From Triangularia verruculosa (lineage: Eukaryota > Ascomycota > Sordariomycetes > Sordariales > Podosporaceae), in NCBI GenBank assembly GCA_033296885.1, contig MU863947.1, positions 124,001 through 188,000 of the forward strand: a stretch of 64,000 bases of DNA, written 5' to 3'. The notes beneath the pieces are model-generated. The model was given only the letters and a program-made list of their open reading frames with translations. It ran no database searches and was not told where the DNA came from. Each line of letters opens with the position of its first letter. Position 1 is the first letter of the stretch. Below are positions 1 through 12,242 of the stretch, one piece after another. The translations under genes and the position numbers were made by a program.

Positions 1-490
1 GTGTTTTCCTGAGCTTTTGCTATGTTGAGAGCAGAAAACCTCAAACCGCCCGAGTTCAAGGTTGCATCGGGAAAACAAAGGTGCATAGAAAAGGGTAGCA
101 CGGCACTGACAAACCGTTGCGACTGGTGCTTGCCTGTTGCAATGCAGCAAGCCCGTAGCTTCAGCAGGGTATCATTCATGAGGTCAAAAAAAGGCACACC
201 CACTGTTGAACTTATGCTTCGACTTGAACCGGCCAGATCTTCTCATTGGCAACCCACGGCTTTTCGATAACGGTTCCGGAAGGTCAATCTCGATAGCATG
301 GGATTTTGCGGGGCCTGGGTGTCCGGTACCTGAATAGCGAGCCATCTAGACCAACCTACCCCGTACCTCGCTGCAACTGTCCACGAACGCCGACTGCGAC
401 TCGGCCATTCTCGATTCCCACCATTCTCCATGAGCCGAAATGCAGGGTCCATCATGAGAACTTTTTCGCCGTTATCTTGCTGCTGAGCTT
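1..490. other. Non-coding edge, no gene recognised
   Basis: This is the stretch downstream of the TFIIIC-like gene, which ends at 491 on the minus strand. Short open frames are present on both strands, but none shows a recognisable domain or splice pattern. I see nothing else here. Confidence 0.5.
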
Positions 491-2889
491 CTATGCTCTA
501 AAGTCCTCCACGCCCAAGTCCATGACTTTGATGATGCCCGAGGCCATTGCGCAAGCAGCCCAGCAACTAAAATTAGTATTGGGGTTCCAGGCCACTGCTG
601 TGACTCTGGTGAGTGGCTCGTGGATGACGACTCTCGAAGCGAGCTTTTCTTGCAGTTCCCCTTCAAGATCGTGCTCTTCTTCCGGCTGTTCACCCTCCGG
701 GGCGGCGTTCTTCTTAGGCCTGCCCTTCTTCTTTCCGTTGGCCGTATACTTGCTCTTCTTCTCCCTCTCCAGCCTCTTTTTGCGGTCCATCTCTTTTCTC
801 TTTTCCGTTCGCGGGTCATCGTTGACCTCGGGCAAAAATCCTTGCAGAATCCGAACTGCACCCCGAATAGGGTCGCCCTGGCTGCTATGGGTAATGGCGA
901 CAGGTCTGTATTCGTGCTCAAAGATCTTGAGCTTCCTGAGCGGCTCCCCCTTTTGCTTAAAAAGTTTCTGTAGCGCGTTGCAAGCGAACACCGATCCATC
1001 TGCGCAACCGACTAGAATAAACGGGTGCGTCGTGCCAACCGAAACGCAGGTTAGCGTGTTTGGGCCGGTGCAGATGCTGCGGGCCTGGGCGAAGAAGCGA
1101 TGATGCAGAAATGCAATCGTGGTGTTGGGAGTGGACGAAGGGTACAGCGCCATGAAGCCTTGCATCGACTCGTTCCAACACAGCAGATTCGGCTGGAAGC
1201 TGATCGCCGGAACCGGGAAATACGTGCACTCGGAGCTGGGCTGGGACAGGTCGGTCAAGGTCGCGCAGCCGCCCACGGGAATCGAAGCAACCAGATATGG
1301 GTTTGACGGGTAGGCCGAGCAAATATCGATGACATAGGTCGTGTGGACGCCGTGACGCTGCAGCAGCATCTTGGGATAGACTGACCACAGCGTGATGGAG
1401 CCGTCACTATGACCAAGCACGAGGCGGTTCGTGTTAGCCCAGGCAAGGCAGGTAACCTCAACGTTGTAGTCATTGTCGTGTCCAAAAGTGACCATAGGCG
1501 CCTCCATATAAGCTGCAAAAGTTAGCATTTGTATTGGGCAGACTGTTTGGGGAAACACGAACCATAATCGGGCACCCGGGAGTCATGAATTGCCTTGCAA
1601 TCTATGACGCGGACTCGCCCATCACCACAGAGTACGGCGAGAATGCCGTTGGTTGAAGGCGACGCAGACTTCTCCATTGAGACAGGACAGAACTGCATAC
1701 GCTTGGGTCGGCCCCACGAGAAGCACGTTGCCCCCAGGAGACGGGAAGGTTGTCTGGAAGGTGTAGCCATTCCTTCATTGTCGCTGTCTTGTTCGGCGAC
1801 GAATTCCCAGAACTGGACGGATCCTTGGGTCGCTGAGGTGGTATTCTGGCCGCCCAAATTGTCGCCGATGATGAGAGACGAATCTTGATCTGAGAAAGGA
1901 ATAGTCGCAACGGCAAGAACCTGCCTGTTGTTTCTGAGAAAGAAGGGCGCCCATGCTACCGCCAGCGGAATGCCGCCAACATCAATCATCCACCCTCTAG
2001 ATCGTGGTTCTCCATCATCTTTGACGGTACCATCCTCTGCGAATGGCAAGCCGTCCTCGGCAATCTCGAGGCTTTCGCGCTGCCTCAAAATAAACTCTTT
2101 TTGGCGGTCCCATGGCCCTAATAGCGTCAGCAGCTCTCCGTTTGCGCTTGGCACCAGGCTTTCTCCCTGATGGGCAGCGACAGAATGGGAGACTTGTCGG
2201 TTCTCAGCGGGGCAATGGCGGTGGTACCCGTTATACCACTTTGAGGCTGCCAGTGTCTGGCCCCTCTCAAAGCCCTCCGGAACCCAAGGGCTGGGCATGA
2301 TGCCTCTGACTTCTGAAGCGCCGGCCTTGGGGGGTAGAACGGGGAAGGCGCTCCATTTGGTTTCCAAGGCCCAGATAACTCTGATGCGAGGGATCTCGGG
2401 GCCGTACATGGAATCCCTGAGAGCTGAATAGCGCGCATACCGCCTCAGCGGACCAGCATACACGCGGGTCACTATCCGGGTTTCCAGAGGGTAATGGGGG
2501 ATGTCGTGAAAGCCTTTGCGAGATTGAATCATGCCAGCGCCGGCATTCCGTTTGCCCTTTGGTTGGGCCTTGGAAGCTGTGGTCGACTTGGGATTCCCAT
2601 CTTCGTCGTCGTCGAAGTTGGTGGCTGTCGCATCCCCGTCGCTGCTGGGGTCATCCTCTTCCTCATTGTCGTCTTCATCGTTGCCGTCTCCGTCGCAGCC
2701 GGGCCCATCTCCGGCACCGAAATCGTCATCGTTATCGTTGTCGTCATCCGGGACCTGTATTGGCTCGTCGTCATCATCAAGCACTATGTTGCTTGCCTCG
2801 CTGTAGTTCTTTCTCACAGCCCGAGTGCTGCGTCTTGATGTTCGCGGCGCCATGTGGGGCGGACGGGCTGCAGGAAGAGATGAGGTCAA
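491..2889 (-). CDS. TFIIIC subunit-like WD40 protein (Tfc6/tau91-type)
   Basis: The model has two exons, 2889-1563 and 1512-491, joined across a 50-nt intron with a TGCTAAC branch site and TTTTGCAG acceptor. The join keeps phase (G|CT) and gives 782 residues. The N-terminus is disordered, with acidic Asp/Glu runs at about residues 35-100. The rest reads as WD40 blades (for example 'GHSDGSITLWSV', 'GCADGSVFACNA'). A basic AT-hook-like KKGRPKK lies near residue 704 in a Lys-rich linker. Acidic tail, beta-propeller and AT-hook together match the fungal tau91/Tfc6 subunit of TFIIIC, which helps RNA polymerase III factors bind tRNA and 5S promoters. The domain class is seen directly; the specific subunit is inferred. 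Another nuclear WD40 protein remains possible. Confidence 0.7.
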
Positions 2890-3442
2890 AATCGGGAACT
2901 CAAGAAACTATTAGTTCCCTGACACATAGGATGCTGTGTAACGTTAAATATGCTTGTAGCAGCTGCAATACTTGTCTGAGGGCGATAATTGTTGATGAAT
3001 TTTGTAGACGGATCGCTGCTGTGGTTGTGGTCTGTCCTGCCAGAGGTATTGAGTTTTGCATGGATTGAACTCATTGTTAAGGTGGGGGTCGAACTTGCTG
3101 AGAGTTTTTGACAAAGGGTTAGGGTTCTCTGCCGACACCTTCTCTTCATTGCGTGTTCGTTTGCTGGCATTCATCAACCAAGTATCTCCATGCCTCTTAC
3201 ACATCTATCTGCTTTGCCCGCTTGCCTTTCCCGTATATAATATCTTGAAACCAGTGAAACAGCAAAATCATGACCTTGGAGATCGATATGACGACATATG
3301 CCACAGTATCTGTGCAGGGGCCTCAGATTCCAGGCTCCCGGTCGGACAGTGCCATCATCATCCGAGACATTTGGTATCTTCACTTTTCTTCCTCTCGCTA
3401 ATCCGAAACCAGCTCAGTCCCTGGCGCGCCGTTAGTTGCCTA
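2890..3442. other. Divergent intergenic region with TATA-like box
   Basis: This lies between the start of the TFIIIC-like gene and the aldolase gene. A TATA-like stretch (GTATATAATA, 3233-3242) sits about 200 nt before the aldolase ATG. An open frame extends upstream of that ATG to 3056 but has no family character. Confidence 0.45.
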
Positions 3443-4300
3443 ATGGAGACACTCAATGAACGTCAACTTGACCGGCTTCAACACGACTTCATCTCTGCTC
3501 TTCACATCCTCCACTATCACGATGTCCTCGATGCGTACGGCCACCTTTCTGTTCGCAACCCGCTGATGCGAGACACCTTCATAATGTCCCGCAACATGGC
3601 CCCTGCCCTGGTCTCTGGCGCCGATGACCTGATAACACTCACGGTCGACGGGGCAAGGCCGACAGATCCATCAAACCAGAACCAGCTGTTCAGCGAAAGA
3701 TTTATTCATTCGGAAATCTATAAGCAGCATCCGGATGTGAACGCCGTTGTGCATAGTCATTGCCAGGCCGTGTTGCCCTTCACCATCAACCGAGTTCGAC
3801 TACGCCCGGTCATTCACCTCGGCGGTTTCCTGCGACCTGAAGGATGCCCCGTCTTTGATACTCGGAATTATGAGGGAATGAGGCTCGGTCCAACTCACAG
3901 TGATAACTCAACTGATGACGGAAGCGCGAGTAGCGACTTGCTGGTTAAAGACGAGTTCCTGGGTCGGAAGCTGGCCTACAAGTTTATCGACACCAAGACC
4001 ACAGTAGTGCTCATGAGAGGGCATGGTTTTACCACTGTGGCGCCAACTTTACAAACTGTTGTTTTTCGAGCGATATACACAGCCCAAAACGTGGCGGTCC
4101 AAAAGGAAGCTATCATGATGCAGAACGCCGCTATGGCCGTGGTCGGCACATTCCCGATGGGCGCCGATCCTGGTATTCACTTCTTGAGCAAAGGAGAGGC
4201 CGCGGCGGCGTCGGAAATGTGCGAACGCACCGTCAAGAGACCTTGGGACCTGTGGGTGAGGGAGGTGGAGGTGTGTCCCCTATATCAGAATAGCGCATGA
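3443..4300 (+). CDS. Class II aldolase/adducin-family protein
   Basis: This is a single-exon gene of 285 residues, the usual size for fungal members. The family has a zinc-dependent fold used by fuculose- and rhamnulose-phosphate aldolases, and many fungal members have no known substrate. Visible signatures are the N-terminal 'DAYGHLSVRNP', the acid 'LFSERFIHSEIY', the metal-binding H-x-H in 'AVVHSHCQAV' and the late His in 'MRGHGF'. The start at 3443 is the first Met in register with the family's N-terminus. An earlier first exon at 3270 was tested, but its 39-nt intron breaks phase. The protein has no signal peptide and no membrane segment, so it is probably cytosolic. The family is secure; the reaction is unknown. 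Confidence 0.85.
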   Translation: METLNERQLDRLQHDFISALHILHYHDVLDAYGHLSVRNPLMRDTFIMSRNMAPALVSGADDLITLTVDGARPTDPSNQNQLFSERFIHSEIYKQHPDVNAVVHSHCQAVLPFTINRVRLRPVIHLGGFLRPEGCPVFDTRNYEGMRLGPTHSDNSTDDGSASSDLLVKDEFLGRKLAYKFIDTKTTVVLMRGHGFTTVAPTLQTVVFRAIYTAQNVAVQKEAIMMQNAAMAVVGTFPMGADPGIHFLSKGEAAAASEMCERTVKRPWDLWVREVEVCPLYQNSA

Positions 4301-4879
4301 TTAGGAGATGGCCAGCATGTCATCATGAATCTTTGAAAAAAAGCAAGTCCACCACGCCGACAAGTGTGACAGCCTGCAAAAGACTCGGTTTGGATGATCT
4401 GGGATATCAAGGGGCTTTGCAATCAACAAAACGCACAGGTGCCCGGTTCAAGTTACCATGAAACAATTCCTAATTTGCTGGTTGTTCTCGACCACGAGGG
4501 CTCTGAGACATCAGCAGACAGTATTACTCCGTTTAAATATTCTCTTTGTCCAGGGCCCTCGGCGAGTGTTACCAACAATGTATAACTTTTGTGTGTTGGT
4601 TGTCCGGGTGGTTGGTCAGAAAGGAGCCTCTCACTGAGCTGCTCTCTCATGGCTATTTACTCCCACCTAGGTATTCACTTTCAACTCTTTGCTCTGGAGA
4701 ATTTTCACGTTGGACCCACGTTGTATGACTTGCTCCAGGTTGCTCTTCCTCGATATTTAAACTGGTGCCAACCTTTCTTTTCCGACCTTCCCAGTTATAC
4801 TATCTTCAGTCTTGACAGCAGATCGCTTACCCGTCTCCCCTCGATCAAGCGAGTCACCCATCCACCAATTACGAAGACC
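4301..4879. other. Intergenic region and GT2 gene leader
   Basis: This holds the aldolase 3' flank and the promoter/leader of the glycosyltransferase gene. It carries pyrimidine-rich stretches and an A/T stretch (GATATTTAAAC near 4751). No gene is recognised. Confidence 0.4.
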
Positions 4880-7215
4880 ATGTCACACTCGTGGAATGAG
4901 CACGAGGCCGTCGGCTTGACAACGAAGGCATGGGTCATGTCAACGGATATGCCCCATGTTACCTCCTCTTCAAAGCCAACTTGCGCCGAGCAGGCCGATG
5001 AGAAATGGTTTGACACAAATGCCATTGATAATGGCAATCTTGGAGCCCGAATCCAGACCCTCGCTGATACCGAAGAAACATCTACAATTCTCTTCTGTCC
5101 TTACATGTGGCAGCGTTATCTGTCGAGATTCCTCGCTTTCACCGCCGCCTTGCCTGCGCTGCTTATTCTCTGGGCTGCCTTCATTCAGGGAACTACCATA
5201 TGCTCCTACTGGGCAGGTTTTGGGTCAAGCAATATCTCACTATCTAAACTGCAGATGACCTTGGCGACGCTATTCTTCGTCATTGAGATTCTGTGGGCTG
5301 GTAAGGTCACTGTCGTATCAACCAAGGGAAAAAACTAACGGAGATGTAGTTGACCAACTCCTTGTCGCTTATCAAATCAAGAGCTGCAGTTTGTTTGGCA
5401 CTTGGCGTCCTCGTCTTCGCATCGTGGGCGACACCGATCTCCCATCCGTCGACGTGATCATTCTCATCTGCAAAGAACCCGAGCCTATAGTGTACGGAAC
5501 GGTTCTCGCCGTTCTGGATCTTGACTACCCTCTCGACAAATTGAGAGTCATCGTCACCGATGACGGCGGAGACAGCGCAGTAAAAACCGGACTTTCTGCT
5601 CTCGTAAGCAAATTGGGAAATGTGTTCTACACCGCAAACTGTGGGACAGGGAAGGAGAAGCCCCCCAGTGTCAAAGCCGCCAACTTGAACAATGCGCTTC
5701 GGTTCATCGACAGTCTTCCCGGAGGAAGAGCCGAGTTGGTTGCTGTGTTGGACGTAGATATGATTCCTGACAGAGTCTGGCTCAGAGCAACAGTTCCTCA
5801 TTTCTTTTCAGTTCAAGGGACTCGGAAGGAAGGGAAAGAGACGGGCTTGGTTTGTGCGGTTCCGGTAGGTGTTTAAAACGGCGCACTGGCACACGTTGTT
5901 GAACGATCATAGCCAACTGACAGCCGCTTTGCAGACATATTACAATATCCCCGACAACGACCCAACGAATCAGTCCAACTTCCTCCGGGGCAAATGCTAC
6001 CACCCCGTTCTCGATCAAGCAGGCATGGGCCAATGCACCGGGACTGGCTGGGTCATGCGCCGCAAAGCCCTGGATAGTCTGCCCGGTGGACAGATCCCGA
6101 CAAACTGTGTTTGCGAAGACCACTACACCCATGTTCTTCTAGAGAAGACCAATCACTGGGTCACCGCTTCCGTTGCCGAGTACCTACAGTGTGGCGTGGT
6201 TCCCGACACCTATCAGGTACAGCTCAAGCAGTACACCCGGTGGTTCCTGTCCAGCATTGCCGTGACCAACCTACTTCACCTCTCAGGGCACTCCTGGATC
6301 TTCCTCTTGCAAAAGCTGCTTTGGAAAGCACCTCTCGCCATGGTTGGAATAATCATGCTGCATCTGAAGAACCACATGTCCACCCTTCAACTCCTGCTGT
6401 TTCCTCTGCTCTTCCTCACCAAGACACCGCTAGTTATCACCGACAAAGAACAGGATTTGGTCTTGCTTCTCAGACTGCACTCGCTCTCCGTCCTGTTGTC
6501 CTATCTCCACCACGTCCACGTCGGCGTCATGGCAGGGTACAGAGCCTCGATCATGGACTGGGGCATGACCAAGTGGCTCAGCCCGCATTACACCGTCGCC
6601 TACCTGAAGACTTACTTCCCTAGCCTTCTCAATTTGTTCCAGCCAAAAAAGTCCACCACTACCACCGCCACCACCACCGCCGCCACCAACAAACCCAGCG
6701 CGGCTGCTTTCGTCTCCACAGGGAGTATAAAGGACAAGCTCTTTGAACGTTTCCCTGGTCGACGAGGAAACCTAACGCAGAGACTGAACCACATCCTCCT
6801 CGAATGCGAGGCCTGGATGCACTTGGCAGCCGTCACGGCCATCTTGACCACAGCGTGGTTTGCTATCAAAAATCTGCCCGATTCCTCAAGCAGTACGGAG
6901 AAGTACCTCAATATCCTGCTCTGGGTCGCCTGGCCTTCGAACCAATCGTTCATCGTCCTTGCGACTGCCTGCTTCACTCCGGTGAAGTACGCTATTTGGC
7001 CCCCCGGTGTCGGTGAAGGAGTGGAGTTGCTCAAGAACGTTCCCACCGTCGCGCCGGAAGCGCCCACGTCCTTCATCTTCCGGCCTAGAGAGGAGGCGAG
7101 GCGCTGGGAGGAGAGGAGCAATCCGATCTGGGGCGGAGGGTTGGATTTTGTCACGGTGTATACCGTTTGGGGTGTTTGGGCTGGGTTGGTGTTTGTGTGG
7201 ACCTGGTGGCTCTAG
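4880..7215 (+). CDS. Membrane glycosyltransferase family 2 (cellulose/hyaluronan synthase-like)
   Basis: Three exons (4880-5300, 5350-5864, 5935-7215) are joined across introns of 49 and 70 nt with phase kept, giving 738 residues. Two hydrophobic segments precede the catalytic domain, and several follow it, ending in a Trp-rich last helix. The full processive GT2 motif set is present: D211-D212 in 'VTDDGGD', D275-x-D277 in 'VLDVDMIPD', the E-D pair ending at D374 in 'CEDHYT', and Q411-x-x-R-W. Such enzymes polymerise sugar from a nucleotide-sugar donor while moving the chain through the membrane. Fungal relatives are chitin-, cellulose- or hyaluronan-synthase-like. All catalytic residues are intact. 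A Thr-rich microsatellite (ACC repeats near 6655-6690) encodes a cytoplasmic loop. The polymer made cannot be read from the sequence. Confidence 0.92.
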
Positions 7216-8730
7216 AGATTTTGGTCTTTCTTGCCCAAGTCCACCTGCACATTCAGGGAGACGATGGATAAAATGGTGGCTGTGTCTTCAGGGAACTGGA
7301 AGATGCTTAGATCGTCGCTTTCAGTTCTTATTTTTTGCTGAAAGTCAGTGATATTAACTCTGGCTCTTATCTGATTACCTATTATGTAACTTCCTAGTGA
7401 TGGCCGATATGTGCTGTTAGTGACTGGCTACTCTGGAGTAGCCTCAACTTAAAGCTGGCTTATTACCAACTCAGAGCAGAGATTGGTTCATTGAAAGTCG
7501 AGCTGGTGTTGACTGCTCTGAAACATAGCTTGATCGTTCTCGGGTTCTTCCTTTCCAAGAAGGTTTTTACATATGAGGTTCATCTCCAGGGGCAAGGACG
7601 TGGGAAAGTCCTCTTCAAGATGACTCATCAATAGATACCCCTGAACGGGAGCGTTGTGCTGCCTCAACAAGAAAAATGACGTCAACAGCACTCGAGACAA
7701 AGACTTTTGCTTGAAACTTTTCGGATAGCACGCAATACTTCTGGTCAGATGTATCAGGCAAACTGAGAATTGAGTTCCAATGACAATAGGTCGAGAGTTA
7801 TAACCGGGCAACCTACTCGTTGGTTGCTGCTTCAAAGCATCCATCCAATTGAAGTCACGCTACCGCCCACCCTGACCAGTTCCTCTTTCTTATCCAGTAC
7901 AAGCCATTCATCATATCAATCAAACAGCCACCCGCAAAGCTCCCCTCAAAAGTCTTATCGCCGGACCCAGTGACCACAACTCGCCGCGACCCCCGGACTT
8001 AACCCGTCCTTAAACAACACCCAAGACATAACACGGCGGGAATAACCCAAGAGACAACCAATCCAAGAAATTGCGTGCTTTCTTGGACTGATCTATCAGC
8101 CCTCGCTATCCAGGAAAGTATGTGCTCTCCAGCAAAACCGATACACAGCACTAGTCCCCGATCCGCGATATGACGTGATCCGCTCCGCGTCTAGCAACAT
8201 CAGACATCGATCCATACACACAACCCTTCCAAGCCCTCCATCCGACGTAAAGACCGTTGCCGTTGCCGGTCACGGTCCCGATAATTCTTATCAGATGGGA
8301 ACAGGCTGGTAGGATAAGCCGCAGCCGGTACTTCGTAGAGATCACCCTTGCCTCACGAGTTTGGCATGAGCCAGAACTTTATACCCACCCACCCGTTCCA
8401 GATAAGCAGGGAAGGAGAGACCTATAGGGAACAAGTACCGTACCACCAGGTGGCCGAAAGAGAGCTCCTTGATTGGGGAGATAGGTGTTTGCGTAATCCT
8501 ATCCATGTTGCTATGCCATTCCCCTCTGTCTTACCAATCCAAACCTGCATGGTTCGGGAGCGGGATGTCGTGATCTGGGGTAGAAAGCGTGTTGCTTTGA
8601 AGGCGAACATGGAATCTTATAAGTAGGAGGGGCATATCGCGTGCTGACTGAAACGGATCTGAACATCGGTATCCAAAGCAGTCTGAGACTCGAGTTCAGT
8701 TTTGCCCCATCAAGACCTTACCCAGACACA
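7216..8730. other. Long intergenic region
   Basis: About 1.5 kb lies between the GT2 and TauD-like genes. A TATA-like CTTATAAG lies near 8617, about 115 nt before the next ATG. Several short open frames occur, none with family features. Confidence 0.4.
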
Positions 8731-10001
8731 ATGGCACCCTCCGCAGTAGAAACTCAGACCACCACGGCCCCCAACATCGGCACCCTCAAGCTGGATGCCA
8801 CCACCGGCCCCTACAAGGAGATCGCCACAACTAAATTCGACAAAGATGCCGAGGCCGGTCTGAAGGGCCACAAAGCCGCCAAGGTATGTCCTTTGACACA
8901 ATCCCTCGCTTCCTCTCTCCTTCCCATCACTGATAATCCCGCTCCTAGTACCCCCACTACCTCCTAACCTGGAACCCCAACGACAAGTACCCCCCCTTCT
9001 AGCCGTTCGAGCACTACGAGCACGGCAAAGACGCCGACCCTTCCTTCCCCAACCTCCTCCCCAAGGGCACAACCATCACCCACCTCACCCCCACCATCGG
9101 CACCGAAGTCAAGGGCATCCAACTCTCCACCCTCAACAACGCCGGCAAAGACGAACTCGCCCGCCTCGTCGCCGAGCGCAAAGTCGTCGCCTTCCGCGAC
9201 CAAGACTTCCGCGACCTCTCCATCAATCAAGCCCTCGAATACGGCGGCTACTTCGGGAGACACCACATCCATCCCACCTCCGGCGCGCCACAAGGACAGC
9301 CCGAGATCCACCTCGTCCACCGCGGCGCCGGTGACAACTCAGTCGACAAGTTCTTCGCCAACCGCACCTCCTCCGTAGCCTGGCACTCCGACGTCTCCTA
9401 CGAGGCCCAACCCCCCGGAACTACCTTCCTCTACATCTTCGACAAGCCCGAATCCGGCGGCGACACCCTCTTCGTGAACGCTGCTGAGGCATACAACCGT
9501 CTCTCCCCCGCCTTCCAGGAGCGTCTCCACGGCCTCAAAGCCACGCACTCTGCCCATGAGCAGGCGAACGCGTCTGTTTTGAGGGGGGGTATCGTTCGTC
9601 GTGAGCCTGTGATCAACGAGCACCCGGTCATCCGGACGCATCCTACCACGGGCGAAAAGGCGATTTATGTCAATCCTCAGTGTAAGCTTTCAACCCGTTT
9701 CATGTCTTAATGTTGATGAAGCACAAACTGATGATGGATTTTGTCGTTTCTAGTCACTCGTGATATTGTCGGTCTCAAGAAGGAGGAATCAGACGTTTTG
9801 CTCAAGTTCCTCTATGACCATCTGGCCTATGGCGCTGACTTCCAGGCCCGCGTCAAGTGGGAAGAGGGCACGGTTGTTGTTTGGGATAATAGGGTTACTC
9901 AGCATTCGGCGCTGATTGACTGGAAGAATGCCCAGCGGAGACATCTGGCGAGATTAACGCCCCAGGCGGAGAGGCCGTTTGAGACGCCTTATAAGGGTTG
10001 A
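8731..10001 (+). CDS. TauD/TfdA-like 2-oxoglutarate dioxygenase, interrupted by TAG or re-spliced
   Basis: Family members use Fe(II) and 2-oxoglutarate to oxidise taurine, other sulfonates or alkylsulfates, releasing sulfite. Exons 8731-8883, 8949-9681 and 9754-10001 would give 377 residues, but codon 69 (9000-9002) is TAG within a stretch that matches the family pattern YPPxEPFEH. The active site is otherwise intact: H197-x-D199 in 'WHSDVSYE', distal H346 in 'VTQHSAL', and Arg residues in 'RRHLARLT'. The TAG sits in TTCTAG, which could itself be a 3' splice site. An intron of 8884-9002 is in phase and has CTAAC near 8964, and would remove the stop together with 17 residues. The gene is therefore either a pseudogene or one rescued by a longer intron. 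The family call is firm; function is uncertain. Confidence 0.85.
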
Positions 10002-10113
10002 AAGGGACTTGTACCATCTTTGTTTTGATATTTTATGGTGTAATGGGTAGCGTGCATATCAATCACAGATTGAATTGATCTCTTTTTGACAACCATGCTG
10101 GCAGAGCCTAGAC

Positions 10114-11298
10114 TCAAATAAATGGGATCTCATCCAGTGCTGCTTCCTGGCTTTCAGACTTGATTCCCGGCTGTGGTGTTCGCAAACTGGCTTCCCGACG
10201 GCGTTTTTGTTCGGCTCTTCTGGTGCGAATCCGGGAGAGGAAGTCGTTGTCGTCTTCATCCTCGTCGTCTTCATCCTCGTCCTCACGCTTCGGAGCCCTG
10301 TCATTGCTTTTGCTCGCTTGGGGCGCTTGCCGGGGGGGTCGTTCTGGCGGACGTGACGTCGGTTTTGTCGGCTCGACAGTGGCAGCGCGGAATCTAGCTC
10401 TGGGCTGAGTAGCAGGGAGCGCAGCGAGGTTTAGTGGCTGGGCTACCGATTCTTCACGCTTGATGGATGGCTGGGTGGACGCCCGCCTCAACGGCCATGG
10501 TGCTTGGCTGTCTAAATCGTCCGAGTCCGGGGTCGGTTCCCGCTTGAACGTGACCGAAAAAGTTGATTCTGTTCGTGCCAACCCAGGAGCATTTTCGCGG
10601 CCTCTCGAAGGACTCGGTTCTCGAAGGGAGCTCGATCCCCGGAGGAGAGACGAAAACGACGCCAACGGCACCGCTCGTTTGCGCGGGCTGTCCATCAGTC
10701 CCTGGAGTGAAGTCTGCTCTGGCGGTTCCTCGTCGTCGGTATCACTATTTCCTGCCCCAGGCGCAAGTTTCTTCAGACCGGAAATTGCCTTTCGTTGTTT
10801 CGACGCCTTGTCGAGTGCAGCATGCCGGCGCTTGACCATGTCCGTCATCTCGCCGGTCACGGGCCGTGAAATGTTGGAGATGGTCTCGGCATTTTGTGAT
10901 CTGGCGAGACCTTTGAGGCGTTGGTATTCCGCTGCGTGGAGGTGCCGAGTGAATTCTCCGGCCACGGAGAGGAACTCGTCTTCGACCATGCGATATTTGT
11001 CATCGTGGTCGACGCCTTCGATCATGAACCTGATTTATGGGTTAGCATTCTGTTTGCGTGGGAACGAAGATGGGGCGGCTTACTCTTCTTTTGGTGGCTC
11101 TGGTGGTGGGGAGGTCGATAGTGACCGATCTCTACCTCTAGCATTGCTCGTTCTTTCGCGCGATGATTCCCGGTTTGGTGTGGCAGTAGACGGCCTGGAA
11201 GCGCGATGGGGGTGAGCGGGACTGCGGGTTGTGGCTGCTTTGATGGGAACCGAAGGATTGTTCTCTTTTTTTACCGCCCATGGAAGTTGACGGGGCAT
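10114..11298 (-). CDS. Conserved-looking disordered, probably nuclear protein
   Basis: I do not recognise this family. Two exons (11298-11084 and 11029-10114) joined by a 54-nt intron with a TGCTAAC branch site give 376 residues. A short, probably folded helical segment follows the junction ('VDHDDKYRMVEDEFL', then a Leu/Arg-rich helix to about residue 165). The rest is low-complexity, with Ser/Arg/Pro tracts, several KREE/KSE sites that look like sumoylation motifs, an Asp/Glu run near residue 320, and basic clusters. Composition suggests a nuclear chromatin- or replication-associated protein. The C-terminus ends in 'EIPFI'. It is convergent with the TauD-like gene, with only about 110 nt between their stop codons. 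Confidence 0.7.
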
Positions 11299-12242
11299 GG
11301 TGGCTGTTGCTGAGTGTTCTTAAGCTGACAGCTCTGCGGAGGTGATCTTCACATGGTCGGGTCCCAGCGTGGTGTTGAGCAGGAGCTTACGTGTCGCGCT
11401 GTCTACCTCATTGGGAAACGACCAGATTAAGAGAATCTGCTGTGTTTATATTCAAGATCGTCATGAAGTAGTATTCATTGTTTCTCCAAAATGCGCAGAG
11501 TTGGTTTGTCTCGCTCGTGATTGAACATCTCTCAAGAAGAGAGAAGATGAAAGGTGCAAAATGTGGGCCAGCAGGCTGTGCTGAGTCAGCAGGCAAACAA
11601 CAACAAACAACTTACGTATGTTGCATGGCATTCAGATAAAGAAGCCAGAGCCACGGACAAGTCTCTATATCTCGCGATGTACTCATTGAGTTTCTCATTG
11701 CAGCCACAGCAATACTTTTCTTTTCAATGCTTCACGACACCACTCTGGAACTGCAATAACGGACAAGCTGGATATCAAGGGTTGGGGTTATAGCTGCCCT
11801 CTATCTTTGCTTCCCATTGTCACACCTCGCCTTGCATCTTCCAATGCTTGGTATCGAATCTGAAGCCCTGATTGTCCCATCAGGTGGCTAATAGCGACAG
11901 TATAACATCCCTATTGTATTTTATTGACAATGAACTCTGCACGTCACCTTTCACTAGTAAGCTAAATGATGACCCGCAGCAGAGTCAAAGCTGCTCTCCG
12001 GGAATGATGTTGATGTTGAAATTCCATATGAAACTAACCTTCAAGTATGGATACTATGGACACGAATCTCCAACACGAAGGTGATGGGAATGTAGGAGCG
12101 AGTGGTCAGCGTAAGAACTCCTTTCAGAGCTTTGATTTGAACACGGGAGGTGTCGCTATCGTTCGAACCATGGCATCGACCCCAGAGGCTGCCCAGTGCT
12201 TTTCATAGCAGGTCCCAACTTCGGTCATCATCGAAAACGCCT
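11299..12242. other. Intergenic region
   Basis: This is about 0.9 kb upstream of the minus-strand disordered protein. Only short frames without family signal are seen. Confidence 0.35.

Noticed and set aside
3270..3412. Possible first exon and 39-nt intron for the class II aldolase
   Set aside because: The exon leaves two extra bases while the downstream frame needs none, and 39 nt is too short; the start at 3443 is kept.
8988..9002. A tiny intron (GTACCCCCCCTTCTAG) to remove the TAG in the TauD-like gene
   Set aside because: At about 16 nt it is far below the minimum for a spliceosomal intron; the 119-nt alternative is preferred.
8964..9320. Minus-strand 118-codon frame opposite the TauD-like gene
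   Set aside because: It is the complement of a gene with a strong domain match and has no family features; it is a shadow.
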